64,000 nucleotides of DNA from Aquatica leii (GCA_035610365.1 CM069432.1:221982532-222046531), one strand, 5' to 3'; positions 11,816 through 23,600 are shown, counted from the first letter of the stretch. Notes: a model not told the origin generated them from the sequence alone. Made by a program: numbers and translations.

Positions 11816-12115
11816 TACTTGCAATTTATTTCGAATAATCGGCAAACGTTTAAAAACTGATTTTTAAATTCGAATATCTTTTGAATAACTAGAGTTGGTT
11901 AAAGATCGTTTAAGTAAAATTGAACTATTTTAAAAACAGTATAATCGTTTTAAAATTGTTTTAGCGCTTGCAATTATTTTTAGTAAACAGAGCAGTCGTT
12001 TTAAAACTGTTTTCTTAAAACCGAATATTTTTTGAATAACTAGAATTGTTTGAAGATCGACTAAAAAAGATTGAGTTAGTTTCAAAACAGTGGAATTGTT
12101 TTAAAATTGAATAGT
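11816..12115. repeat. Two-unit tandem repeat (about 150 bp per unit)
   Basis: Unit 1 (11816-11964) and unit 2 (11965-12115) share, in order, CTTGCAATT, GTTTTAAAACTG-like, TTTTGAATAACTAGA, GAAGATCG / TAAAGATCG, AAAACAGT and TCGTTTTAAAATTG / TTGTTTTAAAATTG. A further partial copy (TGCAATTATTTTTAAA) precedes unit 1 near 11790. The copies are diverged by perhaps a fifth to a quarter of positions. Confidence 0.75.
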
Positions 12116-12338
12116 AAAAACAAATATTTTGTGATTAGTCAGCATTAGTCGTTGCTATCCTTTTGATTAGTGTCGCGCTGCAAGCTGATATTTGTTTACT
12201 TGTTCGTTTGCCGTTTAATAAGTGATGCTCTGTGTACAATTACAAAATGGAACAATAAACGATAAGTCGAAACACTTTATTATAATCTATAAATGTAGTC
12301 GATAATATCATTTCTCTATTTCAACATCAGAATTAGCG

Positions 12339-12382
12339 ATTCTTACACTAAAATCCGTGTAAGAATAAGCCAATTCTTACAC
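12339..12382. repeat. Triple inverted/direct 10-mer (hairpin-capable)
   Basis: ATTCTTACAC (12339-12348) pairs perfectly with GTGTAAGAAT (12357-12366), which can also pair with a second ATTCTTACAC (12373-12382). Two mutually exclusive hairpins are possible. Function unknown. Confidence 0.7.
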
Positions 12383-12708
12383 GAATTTTAGTAATGTTAG
12401 TTTTTTCAAAGTTAGTATCTCTGCCTCGTAAGTTGACGTTACATGAAAAAGAAATCAAAATTATTGGAAGTTAACAATTGAAATTCAAATTTTGATGCCA
12501 AGATAAAATAAAAACGTCCTATTAATTCAAAGTTATTTACTTATAAAGGTATAAAGAAAAAATTTTGTATGAGATTTTAGGTTAACACATAAATTTCAAT
12601 ATGTCAAAGTGTAAGTGCTGCCAATTCAGTAAAATATAAATTTCCCAATGTTGTTTTAAAAATTAAAATTATACGAAAAATATTAAATATTGTATCGAAA
12701 TAGAGAAA

Positions 12709-12848
12709 ATAGTATAAAGCACACGTCATAGAATACGTTTCAATCACTCGACCGCTTCATAAACTCACCGCTGCGCGGCTCGTGTATGAAACGCGGTCTC
12801 GTGATTGAAGTGCGTTCATTCTGTAACTTGTGTTTTAATATACTATTC
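12709..12848. mobile_element. Short palindromic MITE-like element
   Basis: ATAGTATAAAGCACACGTCA on the left mirrors the right end (reverse complement ATAGTATATTAAAACACAAG). The central part keeps AACGCGGTCTCGTGATTGAA opposite TTTCAATCACTCGACCGCTT. It is about 140 bp, non-coding and more GC-rich than its surroundings. The flanking TA-rich sequence does not give an unambiguous duplication. Confidence 0.6.
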
Positions 12849-13207
12849 TGTACTTTGTGTATCTTGTTTCAATTTATAGAAAAAAAGAGTGCAAATTAAC
12901 ACAAATGGTTGCGTTAAAATTGGTTATTGCGTAAATCTGGTGATATTTTAGGATTAATTAAGGTTCCAATGTCATTAATTACAGTTCAATTCTTCAAATT
13001 TTCTATACGATTATGTACAGCTAAAGGTATTCACAGTGTTTATATAATTTTCTTCTGATTGCTGAAGTGGTATTTGTATTAAGTTGACTGATTTTTATTG
13101 AAAAAAGATTCTCCTTCTGGTAATAGGTTTACTTCAAATTTTGATCAAATTACTGATCACAATATTTTTAAGAGTATACACGGAAACAACAAGTTTAGCT
13201 TATTTTC

Positions 13208-13241
13208 GACGTTTCGTACTTATGAACCAGCAATTCATCAG
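13208..13241 (-). ncRNA. Hammerhead-ribozyme-like motif, left arm (decayed stem II)
   Basis: Minus-strand reading gives CTGATGA, then TTGCT and AGTAC around the same GGTTCATA loop, then GAAACGTC. Stem II has one mismatch and one wobble compared with the right arm, so it looks less likely to fold. Confidence 0.4.
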
Positions 13242-13352
13242 TACTTCTGTGTTTGTCGTTATGTCATGTATGTCCTTTAAATAACTAAATCATTTTGTTT
13301 TATATGACAAGTTTAAAATTTTATAGTTATTCTTTCTGACTCAGTAAGCTGC

Positions 13353-13386
13353 CTGATGAAGTGCTGGTTCATAAGCACGAAACGTC
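13353..13386 (+). ncRNA. Hammerhead-ribozyme-like motif, right arm
   Basis: The conserved core CTGATGA (13353-13359) is followed by a 5-bp stem II, GTGCT with AGCAC, then GAAA (13379-13382) and CGTC. ACGT directly after GAA would give the minimal AC/GU stem III with cleavage after GTC. Known background: Penelope-like elements encode minimal type I hammerheads with very short stem III. One deviation is an unpaired A between CTGATGA and stem II. Activity is inferred, not shown. Confidence 0.5.
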
Positions 13387-14035
13387 GCAAATAAACTAAA
13401 CTTGTTGTTTCCGCGTATTCTCTTAAAAAAAGCATCATTAGTTGGATCAAAATTTAAAATAAGCTCATTGATTGTGTACGTAAATAAAATATTTATTTTT
13501 ATGTTACAGATAAGGTTAAAAATTGCTACCCAACAGTAACTGATGCAGTTTTTGAGGCTTCCGTGAAAAAACCGCATCCAAAAAACTTGCAATATTTAAA
13601 AAATAATTGATAAATAATCATGTTATTTGCAAAACCTGAACCTACTGAAACTCAATGTGATATTATATTTAAAAATATTTATTGTACAAAAAAATTTGAA
13701 ACGTGCATTCGAAATATTTTCGATTTCATTGTTTCATTTTAAAACCAAAACTAATACATTTTTATGTTATTGAAAGAATTGTTTCAGTTTATTACTGAAA
13801 CAAGAAAATCATATATTTATTTATCATTTAGTATTAATTCAAGAACGAAGCCTTATTTTGCAACATATTTGAACTTAAAATAGCAAAACTACTAATATTG
13901 ATTCAAATAATATAAAATTTTAAGCTTTCGCGATTATTTTGTTTATGATTATAAGCGACTTCTACTTGGTCCTAGTCTCTCTTTGAGAGCCAAAATAAGA
14001 AGTAAAACTAAACAACCGAGAACCAAAGAAAAGAT

Positions 14036-14146
14036 ATTCAAAACCGTTGTCATGATTGAAGTTATTGCAGTGTTTGATGATTTCTATGCTTTCTCGGACG
14101 AGACGAATGGAAATACGTTGTGGCCTGTAGTATGCATGTGTTAGTT
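14036..14146 (-). pseudogene. Penelope-like element, C-terminal tail of the GIY-YIG endonuclease region
   Basis: Minus-strand translation gives RLVRESIEIIKHCNNFNHDN followed by GFE, which fits the conserved C-terminal end of Penelope-like polyproteins (pattern R..REAIEI.KH.NNFNRDDG). The open segment is only about 37 codons. No RT is visible upstream in the minus sense (14150-15600). The hammerhead-bearing inverted repeat lies downstream, as expected for a terminal region of the same element. Confidence 0.65.
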
Positions 14147-14179
14147 GTAAATTTACTTAAATTAACCTTAAATTAAAAA

Positions 14180-15690
14180 AAATATAGTTATTAACAAATC
14201 GTTGCAAAATTATTAATTCACAACGTAATTTGTTGCCAAACACTAAATTTAACTAAAGTACTGACAATTTTTATATTAACTAAAAAACAAAACCTAAATA
14301 TAACAAACGTTCCCGAAAGAAAATACAATTTATTCTAAACAAATGTTTTTTACAGTTATGTTTAATTTTATGTTGGATCAAAATATATAAAACAGTGGGT
14401 ACATTTGTTTTTTCAAGTGAAACTACAGAAATAATATCTAAATTAATAATGTATTTTTTTGAAGACTAAAACTTATATTAAATATATTAGTTTTTGCTTT
14501 CATAGAATTTAGTTGCTATACTTTTAAAATCGATGTTGTAGTATATTTTGATGATAGACATAAAATATACTGTTCTTTAAAACTTTGAAACAAGCACTTT
14601 AGGTACCACAACTTTAAACTGCTAAAAAGGAAGCATATTTTATATTTCTCTTGAGAAATTATCAGGTATAATAAGTTTCATAAAAGTTGCAAAGAGTAAG
14701 AGATGATGGTAATTTATAACTGTTTTAAACACATATCTAGTGTTTCTAGAAAATCTAAAAAGCGTTTTTAATAAATTATTAAAAGTTTTTTTAAACGCGT
14801 CTTTCTTGTTTTAGTTTTTTTTTGTATTTTTAATTAAATTAATGTTTCAGTAAATACATACTATTAAGTCCATATTAATTGTAGTAAAAATCATTTATTG
14901 TTTTGTACATACAGAGTGTCCTAAACAACGTAGTCTCTTACGCATTTTTAAAATAGTAATCTTAATTCAAAAAATGTAGTAATGTATTATTCATAGCAAC
15001 TTCTCTCATGCTACATCAGTACGTCAATTGTTCAGGAAGGCATTTAAAAAACTGATATTTAAAAAAAATAATAACAACGTCAAGTTAATTATTTCTAACG
15101 GCAATCGCTTTGCCAATTACATAAATTGTTGGATTCACAAGCTAAATTTTTACCTGGACTTGCACTAAAAGATCAATAACATCTCGTCAAGGCTGGGACA
15201 ACTTAGTATCACATATGCACAAAAAAATAATATAGTTGCTGTACATAACACAATTACTAGAAACTAAACTAACGTGAACACTGCTTTCTAACAAATCGAT
15301 TAATTTACTGTTACAAATGTGGCAAGAAAACATATAAAACAGAGAAACACAATAAAGAATCTACTTGCAACAGTTAAATTTCAGACTAGATCTATTAATA
15401 AAGTTATATTCAACTTAACTGTCAATCGGAAAGTTTGGTACGTAATTATAAAGCTCATGATCTTAAACCGTATCCTTGTGGAATATCGAAAAATCTTACA
15501 TTATAAATTGATATGTTAATAATTTCATTTGTTTTTATAATATAACAAATACATTCTGCTTCTTAATTTTTTGTCACTATTCAGGCTTTAAAACATGGTT
15601 TCGCAAATATTGAATTTGCGGTCAAGATCATCTTGGTTTAGTTTTTGCACCAAAACCACTTTATACGGGTGCCATTTTTTTAATTTTAAA
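14180..15690. other. AT-rich stretch without recognisable genes
   Basis: No motif recognised. A lone mariner-style end, TACAGAGTGTCCTAAACAAC, starts at 14910; no inverted partner was found. A 66-residue plus-strand frame at 15319-15519 has no family signature. Confidence 0.5.
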
Positions 15691-16008
15691 TATTTTAAGA
15701 CGAAATTTTAAACTATTTCGTTCTTTGCTGCCACTTAGCGGGTGGTTTAATGGGGATTTTTTTGAAACTCAAGTAGAACGTTGAACTTTTTCCTGGACTG
15801 CTAGACCGAGTTTAAGGCGATCTCTCACATTGCGCACTTTCAAAGATTTTTACTCGATCTTGCTAACGGTAGACTGTGTAATTCGTTTGCTGTTAAGATA
15901 TTTGTTATTTAATAAACGGCAAACTTTAACTTGTGTGCGAATTCTACCACCGTAAGCGATCATCATCAAACTTTTCTTTCTTTTCTTTTTACTTAAACGG
16001 CGGACCAT
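15690..16008 (-). pseudogene. Mariner-type transposase, N-terminal helix-turn-helix fragment
   Basis: The likely start is the ATG at 16008-16006, giving MVRRLSKKKRKKSLMMIAYG, then RIRTQVKVCRLLNNKY and ITQSTVSKIE. This is the N-terminal DNA-binding region of an insect mariner-type transposase (pattern LMMIGYGDRMRTQxEVCxLFNxKYP..ISQSTVSKIE). After a stop at 15851-15849 the frame continues recognisably (KVRNVRDRLKLG), then degenerates. No catalytic domain remains. It belongs to a different subfamily from the 7.7-8.75 kb transposase, judging by the N-terminal sequence. Confidence 0.75.
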
Positions 16009-16694
16009 TTTCAAATAGTTGAAAGAAAAATGAATTTGAAATGTTATTAAACAATGAATAATCAGGAAAATACAACATAAACTTTTGAGAAAAAAGTACA
16101 AAATTCTAATCGTTAAACAGTTTGTTTTTTCCAGTGCTTCTTTGATAATTGGTCGCATACCTTTTACTTACTTTTTGAAACTTTTGAACTGAAGCTCACA
16201 CTTTTTTGATATTTTCGTACTCAGAAGTATAAACTGTCAAAATCTGTTAAAAATATATGGTTTGTTATAAAAAAAAATATTGCTGACGTCAAAGCTCGGA
16301 AACGAAACACGGACAAAAAATGGCAATGGCAAATAAAACTAACGTTTAAACAAACAAAATCGACGTGTCTGAGAAAATTCCCTCAGACTTTATCGATTAA
16401 TTGTAAATTTAATAATGTAATTGTAATGTAACCCATAGAAACACATTATTTACAATATCATAATGTGTAACCTTAACTGTAGGTTAAGAATGAAATGGTT
16501 AAATCTAGAACTAAGCATTTTTAGGCATACTCGTATAAATATTCATTTACTTTAATAAAACAGCAGTCATTTTACAACCGTATTTTGCTTGTTTCAACTA
16601 CGACAATTTAAGGCATCAGTGGACCACGCCATAATTAGCTGCAAAAGGCTGTTTTTGACCGATACCTCTTAAATCGTATCTACTGCACTACTGA

Positions 16695-16877
16695 CTATCC
16701 AAGCCATAATTGCTTAGATGTGACTGTGTAACGGTCAGTAATAATTACAATTTTTTCAAATAATTTTAACACTTCAGACACAAATCTCTTGCTGACAGGA
16801 AATAATGAAATTGTTTTATAATCTACAAGTTCATTGTATATACCGGGTAATCCAACTTGATTAATTAAATTCGGCAA
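16695..16877 (-). pseudogene. Possible piggyBac-type transposase fragment
   Basis: The 60-residue frame contains EVLKLFEKIVIITDRYTVTS, reminiscent of the piggyBac segment around the third acid ('..KGHxxxxDxYYTS'). The rest cannot be aligned confidently and there are no flanking TTAA or inverted ends that I can pair. It may be chance. Confidence 0.3.
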
Positions 16878-17189
16878 AAAAAGTTTGTATAAAAGTTGAC
16901 GTATTTAATGTTTCCTATTTACTAAAATTATTCTTTAATATACAGAATGCTCCGTTTCTCTGCAATATATATTTTGTAATAATTTCGAATAGTTTTATTG
17001 ACACAACAGAATTAGAAGTGTAAGCAGATAGATTTAAACAAACACGCCAGTAAATTTAGGGTTTTTTGTCAATAGTAAAATAACGGGCAACAACAATTCG
17101 ATGCTAAACGCAAAATGTAGATATAAATAAATTATTAGAAACTGTTACTAGATTATTGCAGCAGAATAGAAATTATTATTAGAATTAAT

Positions 17190-19330
17190 AGAAAAATTGA
17201 ATAATCCAAGTGTTATCAAATCTGCTGGTACTGCAGTCACTAATTACAACGTTATGTCAGATTTGTCAAAAACAGTAGAACCTTATGATTGACAGCAGTG
17301 TTCAACAAGTTCTAAATTATGCCTAAATCGTTTAGAAACTTCTGCAAATTTGCATAATTGACCAGAAACATTTACATTCCAAAAGACTTCGACAAATTTA
17401 ATTGGTGCCGATAAACATTGGTTAGCAGAAAGATCAGATAATAGAAGTTGGGAAGCTTTTCATTTTCATTTCATTTTAGAAGACATTGGTTTTTGAAAAC
17501 AACAAAACTGATTTATGGTAAATGCAAAATAGACACCAACAAGTAAAGGAGAATGTTTCTTAGTACTTTCACGAGAAAGTAGCATTATGCCGTGAATTAA
17601 ATTTAAGTTTTGATGAAATCAAGGAACAAGTAATTATGATTCTTTTGTCTAAAGATTTAAGTAAATTTTTTTTGTCGAAGCTACATAATAATAAAGATGA
17701 ACTTTACAAAAACATTATTATTTTTAAAAAAATCGATCTTGCTAGAAAAAAAACCGTGTAAATGAAAAACGGAAACATCCAACAGAAATGGGACATTGAA
17801 GTTTTTTAGTCGTAAAATTGAGCAAGAGATATAAGCTAGCCAAGAGAAAATAAGCATAGAACGTCTAAATACGAAAAAAAATTAGTGAGGTGTTACAGTT
17901 GCAATTTATTTGGTCATTTTACAAATAGCTGTTTAAATTCAAAGAGTGAGACTCGTGTGAGTCTAGCAGTCATCAAGTGAGAGATTGTACACAAAAAACA
18001 AACTTTAACAGTACTCAGTGTAAAGATTCTTAGACTAATTTAGTTGAGAATGATGGTGCACCAGCTCTCTCATGTAAAATTGAAGTCAATCTTAAAGTCA
18101 AAGAAGAATGAATAAAAATTACATCTATTTTACAAGCAGTCCTATTTCAATTGTAAGTTTAAATATAATTTTATGTGAATGCATTAAAAGGGTTGGTCTT
18201 TTCAAGGCATTATTAATTCTAAGTTAGGTAGGTATTTTCAATTGTTGTTATTTGTAATACCGATATTGAGGTAAAATTTTCACTGATTGTTTGCTGGACA
18301 GAGACTTTTTTGTAGCAAGCAAACTCAAAATTTTATTTAATGATACAGTTATTATTGAGAAAGAACTTGAGTCTGATTGAAAAGTCGAAAATGATATTTT
18401 TCATATTGAATTATCTAATGATGCAAGTAAATAAGAGTAAGTAAGAAAAGAAAACCAACTATTTAAATGATGTGAAATCAGATAAACCAGATTAAGTTTT
18501 TTTTTTAAAGAAAATGACGGTTAAGCCAAGCTACGTACTTTCTTACTTTAAACCTCGTAGATTATCTTATGCCGAGAGATTCAAAGTAGATCAAATTATT
18601 GAAGGATCATTATTAAAGGGTATTATTCGTAAAAGTTTTGATTAGAAAAAAGTTTTCTGTGTACCGTTTATGTATCGATTTCCGTAAATTGCATAAGGAA
18701 ACTGTTAGGGATAATTTTCTTTTACCGCTAATAGATTATGTCATTTATAAACTGAAATACAAACAATTTTTTAGCCGTTTAAATCTAAAGGATGCGTTCC
18801 ATCATGTAAATGTACACAAAGACTCTATTAAATACTTCTTTTGTGGTTTCTACGGGTCAATATGAATATTTAAAAATGTCTTTTGGACCTAAAAATAGTC
18901 CTGCTACTTTTATCAGGTATGTTACTAATACTTTTCAAAATTTGTTGCAAGAAAATAAGATACATTTATATATAGATGATCTTTTAGTACCCACTAAAGA
19001 CATTCCTAAAAGTTTGGCAATTCTTAATGAGGTATTTTTGTTACTTGTCCAAAATTGTTTAACATTGAAAATTGACAAATGTACCTTTTTACAAACCAAA
19101 CAAAATAAATAATAGAGTAATTACAGAATTTCCAATTTATATTAATTTTAAAGATGTACAGAGTTATTTTGGTCTTAGCTCTTATTTCCGTAAGTTTGTA
19201 AAAGATTTTTTAGTAATTGCAGAATGCTGTTATCAGCAATCTAGCAACTTCAGATACTTGACTGTGTCGGTACCGACCAATAATAATATGATAATAATGA
19301 TCGGTTGTCTGGCACTACGTTTTTAATCGC
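17190..19330 (+). pseudogene. Ty3/gypsy retrotransposon relic: gag, protease remnant, reverse transcriptase
   Basis: Gag (from about 17190) reads VMSDLSKTVEPYD, later YFHEKVALCRELNLSFDEIK, and an intact zinc knuckle CYSCNLFGHFTNSC (17891-17932, CX2CX4HX4C). A broken second knuckle follows at 17956-17988. A protease-like stretch ends in CLLDRDF near 18290. RT begins near 18514 (FKPRRLSYAERFKVDQIIEG), continues with LCIDFRKLHKETVRDNF and LKDAFHHVNVHKDSIKY, then after a frameshift YEYLKMSFGPKNSPATF and the polymerase motif YIDD near 18975. The end of RT (SYFGLSSYFRKFVKDF) is in a third frame. LTRs, RNase H and integrase are missing, and several stops interrupt it. Confidence 0.85.
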
Positions 19331-19799
19331 TGTAGTTAATTAGGGCTTGATTGCTATGTTTTATGCATATGCTGTTATAATAGTTTGGATAATTTTTTAA
19401 CCAGGTTTTTATACTGAGGGCCAAAACAACCTGTGGGCACAATTAGAAAAGTAAGTGTGTGTTGTTAAATATCTCTGCATGGAATATTGATTTGCTAATG
19501 AAACTTTCTAATTTGTTTACCTATTTTGTTGTCAAGATGTTGTTTTGGCTAATATGATCCAATGAAAAAACCAGATATATAGCCTGAGCCGTATTACACC
19601 ATAATAACTGAAAAAATATCTTAAAATTGCTTTGTTTTTTTAATTTGGTGTCAACGGCTACAACTACTATGGTTATTTTGATCTCTCTACATTTTGTTGC
19701 TGTTTTTATGGGCCACTTTAGGAACAACACTTTTAATTAAAACCCAACAGCAAAATAGTAGGAAATAAAAACGCCTTAAACATTTTCTTTTTTTTGTGG

Positions 19800-20530
19800 A
19801 GTAAAACGGGTTCATATGGTTGTGCCTAAGTGTGCGGAGAATGTCACAGTTGTGGCTTGTTGCAATGCTATTGGCACTATTTTGATGAAAACGTCTAAAG
19901 TCAGAATTTTGCGACAATTTACTTCATGGATCTCTTATAAAAACGGCTCCTAAAGGGTGTATGACGACACAACTCTTCAGTGAATTTCTAAGACATTTTG
20001 CTCAGTATAAACCGCCACGACCTACACTTTTCGTATTTGATAGAGCTTCTAACTTCTATTGCTAGAACAGTTAAGTCCTTTGGTATCACCTTATTCTTTT
20101 AGCTATCAAACACAACGCATAAGCTCCAACCTCTTGATAAAGCTGCATTTTGCTCTTCTAAAGAACGCTCAAATTAGGAGCTTTTACGATATTAAAATAC
20201 AGCAAAGGCTAAATTCAGAAAACAGCTTCTAACTCCTACTAATAGAAAGAATAAAACAGTAGAAAGCAATAGACGTAAAGCTTTGAATTACAAAGCTAAG
20301 CAAATAACAAACCCTTTTCTCTGAGAAACTTGACCAATCAGTCAAGGGATCTTCACTCCAAAACTTGCAGTTTCATCAACTTGCAAACAGCAAAGTGTTA
20401 TCCTTCGGTCTACTAAACAAACTACACAAAAGTCGTGGTTATGTAAAGTTTGTGGAACGGAAGACCAACTTGATATGTGAATGTTCAACTTGGTTCTATA
20501 AGGCATACATGACTTCTTTTTGCATTTATG
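19800..20530 (+). pseudogene. pogo/Tigger-type DDE transposase with C-terminal PHD-like zinc finger, inactivated
   Basis: The plus strand reads RVHMVVPKCAENVTVVACCN, then in another frame TTQLFSEFLRHFAQYKPPRP, TLFVFD, and a NTTHKLQPLDKAAF-like segment around 20110. This is the order of the DDE_1 domain in pogo-like transposases, including the catalytic Asp of VFD. Near 20420, WLCKVCGTEDQLDM followed by GIHDF resembles the Cys/His pattern of a PHD-like finger that some insect pogo-type proteins carry at the C-terminus. Stops (for example in NFYC*) and frameshifts make it inactive. The N-terminal CENP-B-like domain was not found upstream. Confidence 0.75.
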
Positions 20531-20639
20531 TATTTTTTTGATGTTTGTGTCATAAATTAAATTAAACCACAACTGTGGGCCATATACTTCCACCATATTG
20601 GTAATATAGCTCAAGTGCAGTATCAAGAATTTTTACATA

Positions 20640-23600
20640 TAAATCTATTACAAATTATTTCTGACCAAGCTAAATTACATAGATATGTTAGCCACATCAA
20701 TTATGATGAAAAAAACGTGCCTTAAAACATTCAGGTTTAATTCAAAACACAAATTACATTAAGGTGGGCCATTTGCCTCTACTACCTTATAATGTTTGTT
20801 ACTTTTTTATAAAGAACGTCCAAAAACAAAATTAAGTAAATTTTTAAGATATCACGGTAAATTAATTTAAATAAAACTGATAACAGTAATTGAAAACCTA
20901 AATCGCGTAATGTGTAAATACAAAAATTGTACTGAAAACGCACGTTTTTTAATTTTAATTTTAATTAAACTTGTTAAGAATAACATTACTGTAGTTATGC
21001 TAAAAATTTTTAACACTTTATCTTAGTTTATTTTTATACAAAATAAAATAAGTAAAGTCGTCCATTATGATAATAAACATTGTAAAAATTAATAAGTATA
21101 TAACAAAACAATAAAACAAACATTTATTTTAAATTATACAAACTAATGTATGCAGTACTTTTTCAAACTAATAAATTGCAATATTATTTAATTTAACAGT
21201 AAAACTATTTTTAACAACTGTTAAGAAACCTTAAATTTTTAGTACAGGTCTAAACATCGTCGAGTTCTGAAAGTCGTTAGTTTCATGCATTTATTCACAT
21301 CGAGAACCCGGTGGATTTTTTAGCTCTCATCGGGGAGTCATATAAGTTTGTTACGACAAAACTAGAATTACTGTATAAAATCAATATACTAAAGGTGTAA
21401 TATTATCGACATTTTGATATTTTATGTTTGTATAAATTTTTACTGTAACAACTACAAATATTTGTAAATTATTTTAAATGATTATTTTTTATAAATGTTT
21501 TTTTTTTTAATTAGAACGTTTACGTGTTTTATGCAACAAACTCAAACTCTTTATGTATTGTGAATACTTTTGTATAACGAAGAATTAACAGAAACATTAA
21601 AATATTGTATAAGCATAAAAAATAAGGCACATTTATACAAATAAAACAAACATTTTAATGGTATTGTGATATCTATATTTGTGGTTTAAAATCCATGCCA
21701 TATACCTAAATACACATATCGAAAGCAGCTAAAAACCAAACAAAAAATGTAGTAAATAAATTATTAACATTAAAATATTCAAAAACGTTTCTTACAAAGA
21801 TTTGTAAGCAATTTAAGCATTGAAAATTAAGTGTGTGGAAGCTAAATTAATTTTTTTAAATAAAATAAATAAATAAAGCTTTGCTATTTAAATATTGGAA
21901 ACAAACAAACTTGTGAATAACTTATCATGTATAAATGTATGTGTTTTACTTATGTATTTTCTCTACCGCAACATTTGTTTACAAGCTAACATCCAGTTGG
22001 TCGTAATACAATTTTTATTTTAATAATTGTTATTAGAAACCCTAGTTCTATAATGCACACAAAATTATTATTATAGTTTTATAAAAAAGATTATTGTAAA
22101 TGTAGATTTTTAATCGTGTTTATAAAAAAAACTTATAAGTAAATTGTAGTGTAACGAATACAATTTATTGTAGAATGTAAAAAAGTTTGTACCTACAATG
22201 ATTGCAATATGTCATAACTTTGCACAAAAATGTATTTAATCAAACTGAAAAATTCGATAAATGTGTCAATTAATCAAACTTTAGCGGACGGAATGTAGCC
22301 AAGGGTATAAAAAAAAATTAGGTGCCATCTTAGAAACTCGGAGGTTTCCTTACCTAAATATTCGGCTTAAATAGAGTATCACAAAAAATAACACAAAAGT
22401 AATAATTTGATAAGAACAATGTAAAATGTGCAAGCACGAAAAAAGTATTACAATTACATTAAAATTCTTACTTACTCAATTATATACAATTCAAAACCTC
22501 ATCCGCAAGTCTATGTATATGTGCACACAAAACGAACAGAGGAATTACCTCGAGCTTGCAATTATTGATTGTTATGGTTTATTGTGATAAAATCAATAAT
22601 TGGCTACACTAAAAGTTTCTAGATCATTTTACATAATAATTAAAATTACACTAAATATAAAACACAATAGTTAAATAGTTATATCTATATTTAATATAAT
22701 GATTAAATGAAAACACGCCTGTCTGAGTAACTATACTTTTAGTTACGATAAGGATATTAACAGTTTTTAAGTAAATCATGCCGGAATAAAGTTTGTCTAT
22801 GAAAACACATATGAATTTATTGCGATTTTACTACACAACAAAATGGTTTATTTTACGTTTATTTGTAGGTACATCGCATCGGTTGAGTTGCTATAAGTTT
22901 TGACTAAGTAGTTGTTAAGTGTCAATTATTACTTTGATCTACCTATACGTTTATGCTTTTTTGACCATTGATATTAAGTCCATAATAGTTTATTCATAAA
23001 TATTTTTACAAAAATGTAGAAACATTTTTACTAAATTCAAAACAGTTTGGTAATTTAATATTAATTATGTTTAATATTAGTTTTTTTTTGCAATAAATCA
23101 CTAATTTAACAGTAAAATTTACTAAAGTCGGCTTACGACAGCCATGCTTTTTTACATGCGCAATTATGTCGCATATTCTTAATTTAGTAAATTTTAGCGC
23201 TTAATGAAAAAACAAAAAACTGTGTACAAAAAAGACGGGTAAAAGTTTTATACAAATTTTTAAAAATTTAAACAAAAATGCAGAAAATGTAAAAAAGAGT
23301 CAAAGTAATAAAAACTGTAAACCATAAAAAGCTTCAGTGTTTTGCAACTTATTATGGTAGGAAACAATTAGCAAAGCGGTTTGCTAGGCAGGAAACATCT
23401 TCACTCATTATCTGAACAGCATTTCCAAACTCAGATTACGGCAAACAGACAAAGAGACGTTGTGTTTTCTAATATTTATGATAGATAAATAACAATGAAA
23501 GTCTAATGTAAAAAAAATAGCAATACGTACGTACGTACGAATTAGACAAAGATACTTTTTAAAAACCCTGTTTAGTCTCACTTTCACGGATGTTCTGTCT

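Larger units (their letters stand above)
13126..13466. repeat. Inverted repeat, arms about 115 bp, spacer about 110 bp
   Basis: The left arm 13126-13241 and right arm 13353-13466 are reverse complements at high identity across AACAACAAGTTTAG, the CGACGTTTCGT block and the GAACCAGCA block. The arms contain the hammerhead-like motifs listed separately. A Penelope endonuclease tail lies 570 bp to the right on the minus strand, so this may be the terminal (pseudo-LTR-like) portion of a Penelope-like element. Confidence 0.75.

Noticed and set aside
13098-13592. Two frames sharing the peptide GNNKFSLF.TFR.YEPA
   Set aside because: The shared peptide arises because both read the arms of the same DNA inverted repeat; it is not a protein domain.
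19521-19917. Minus-strand frames of 69 and 76 residues
   Set aside because: Antisense to, or just upstream of, the pogo-like transposase remnant; no family match.
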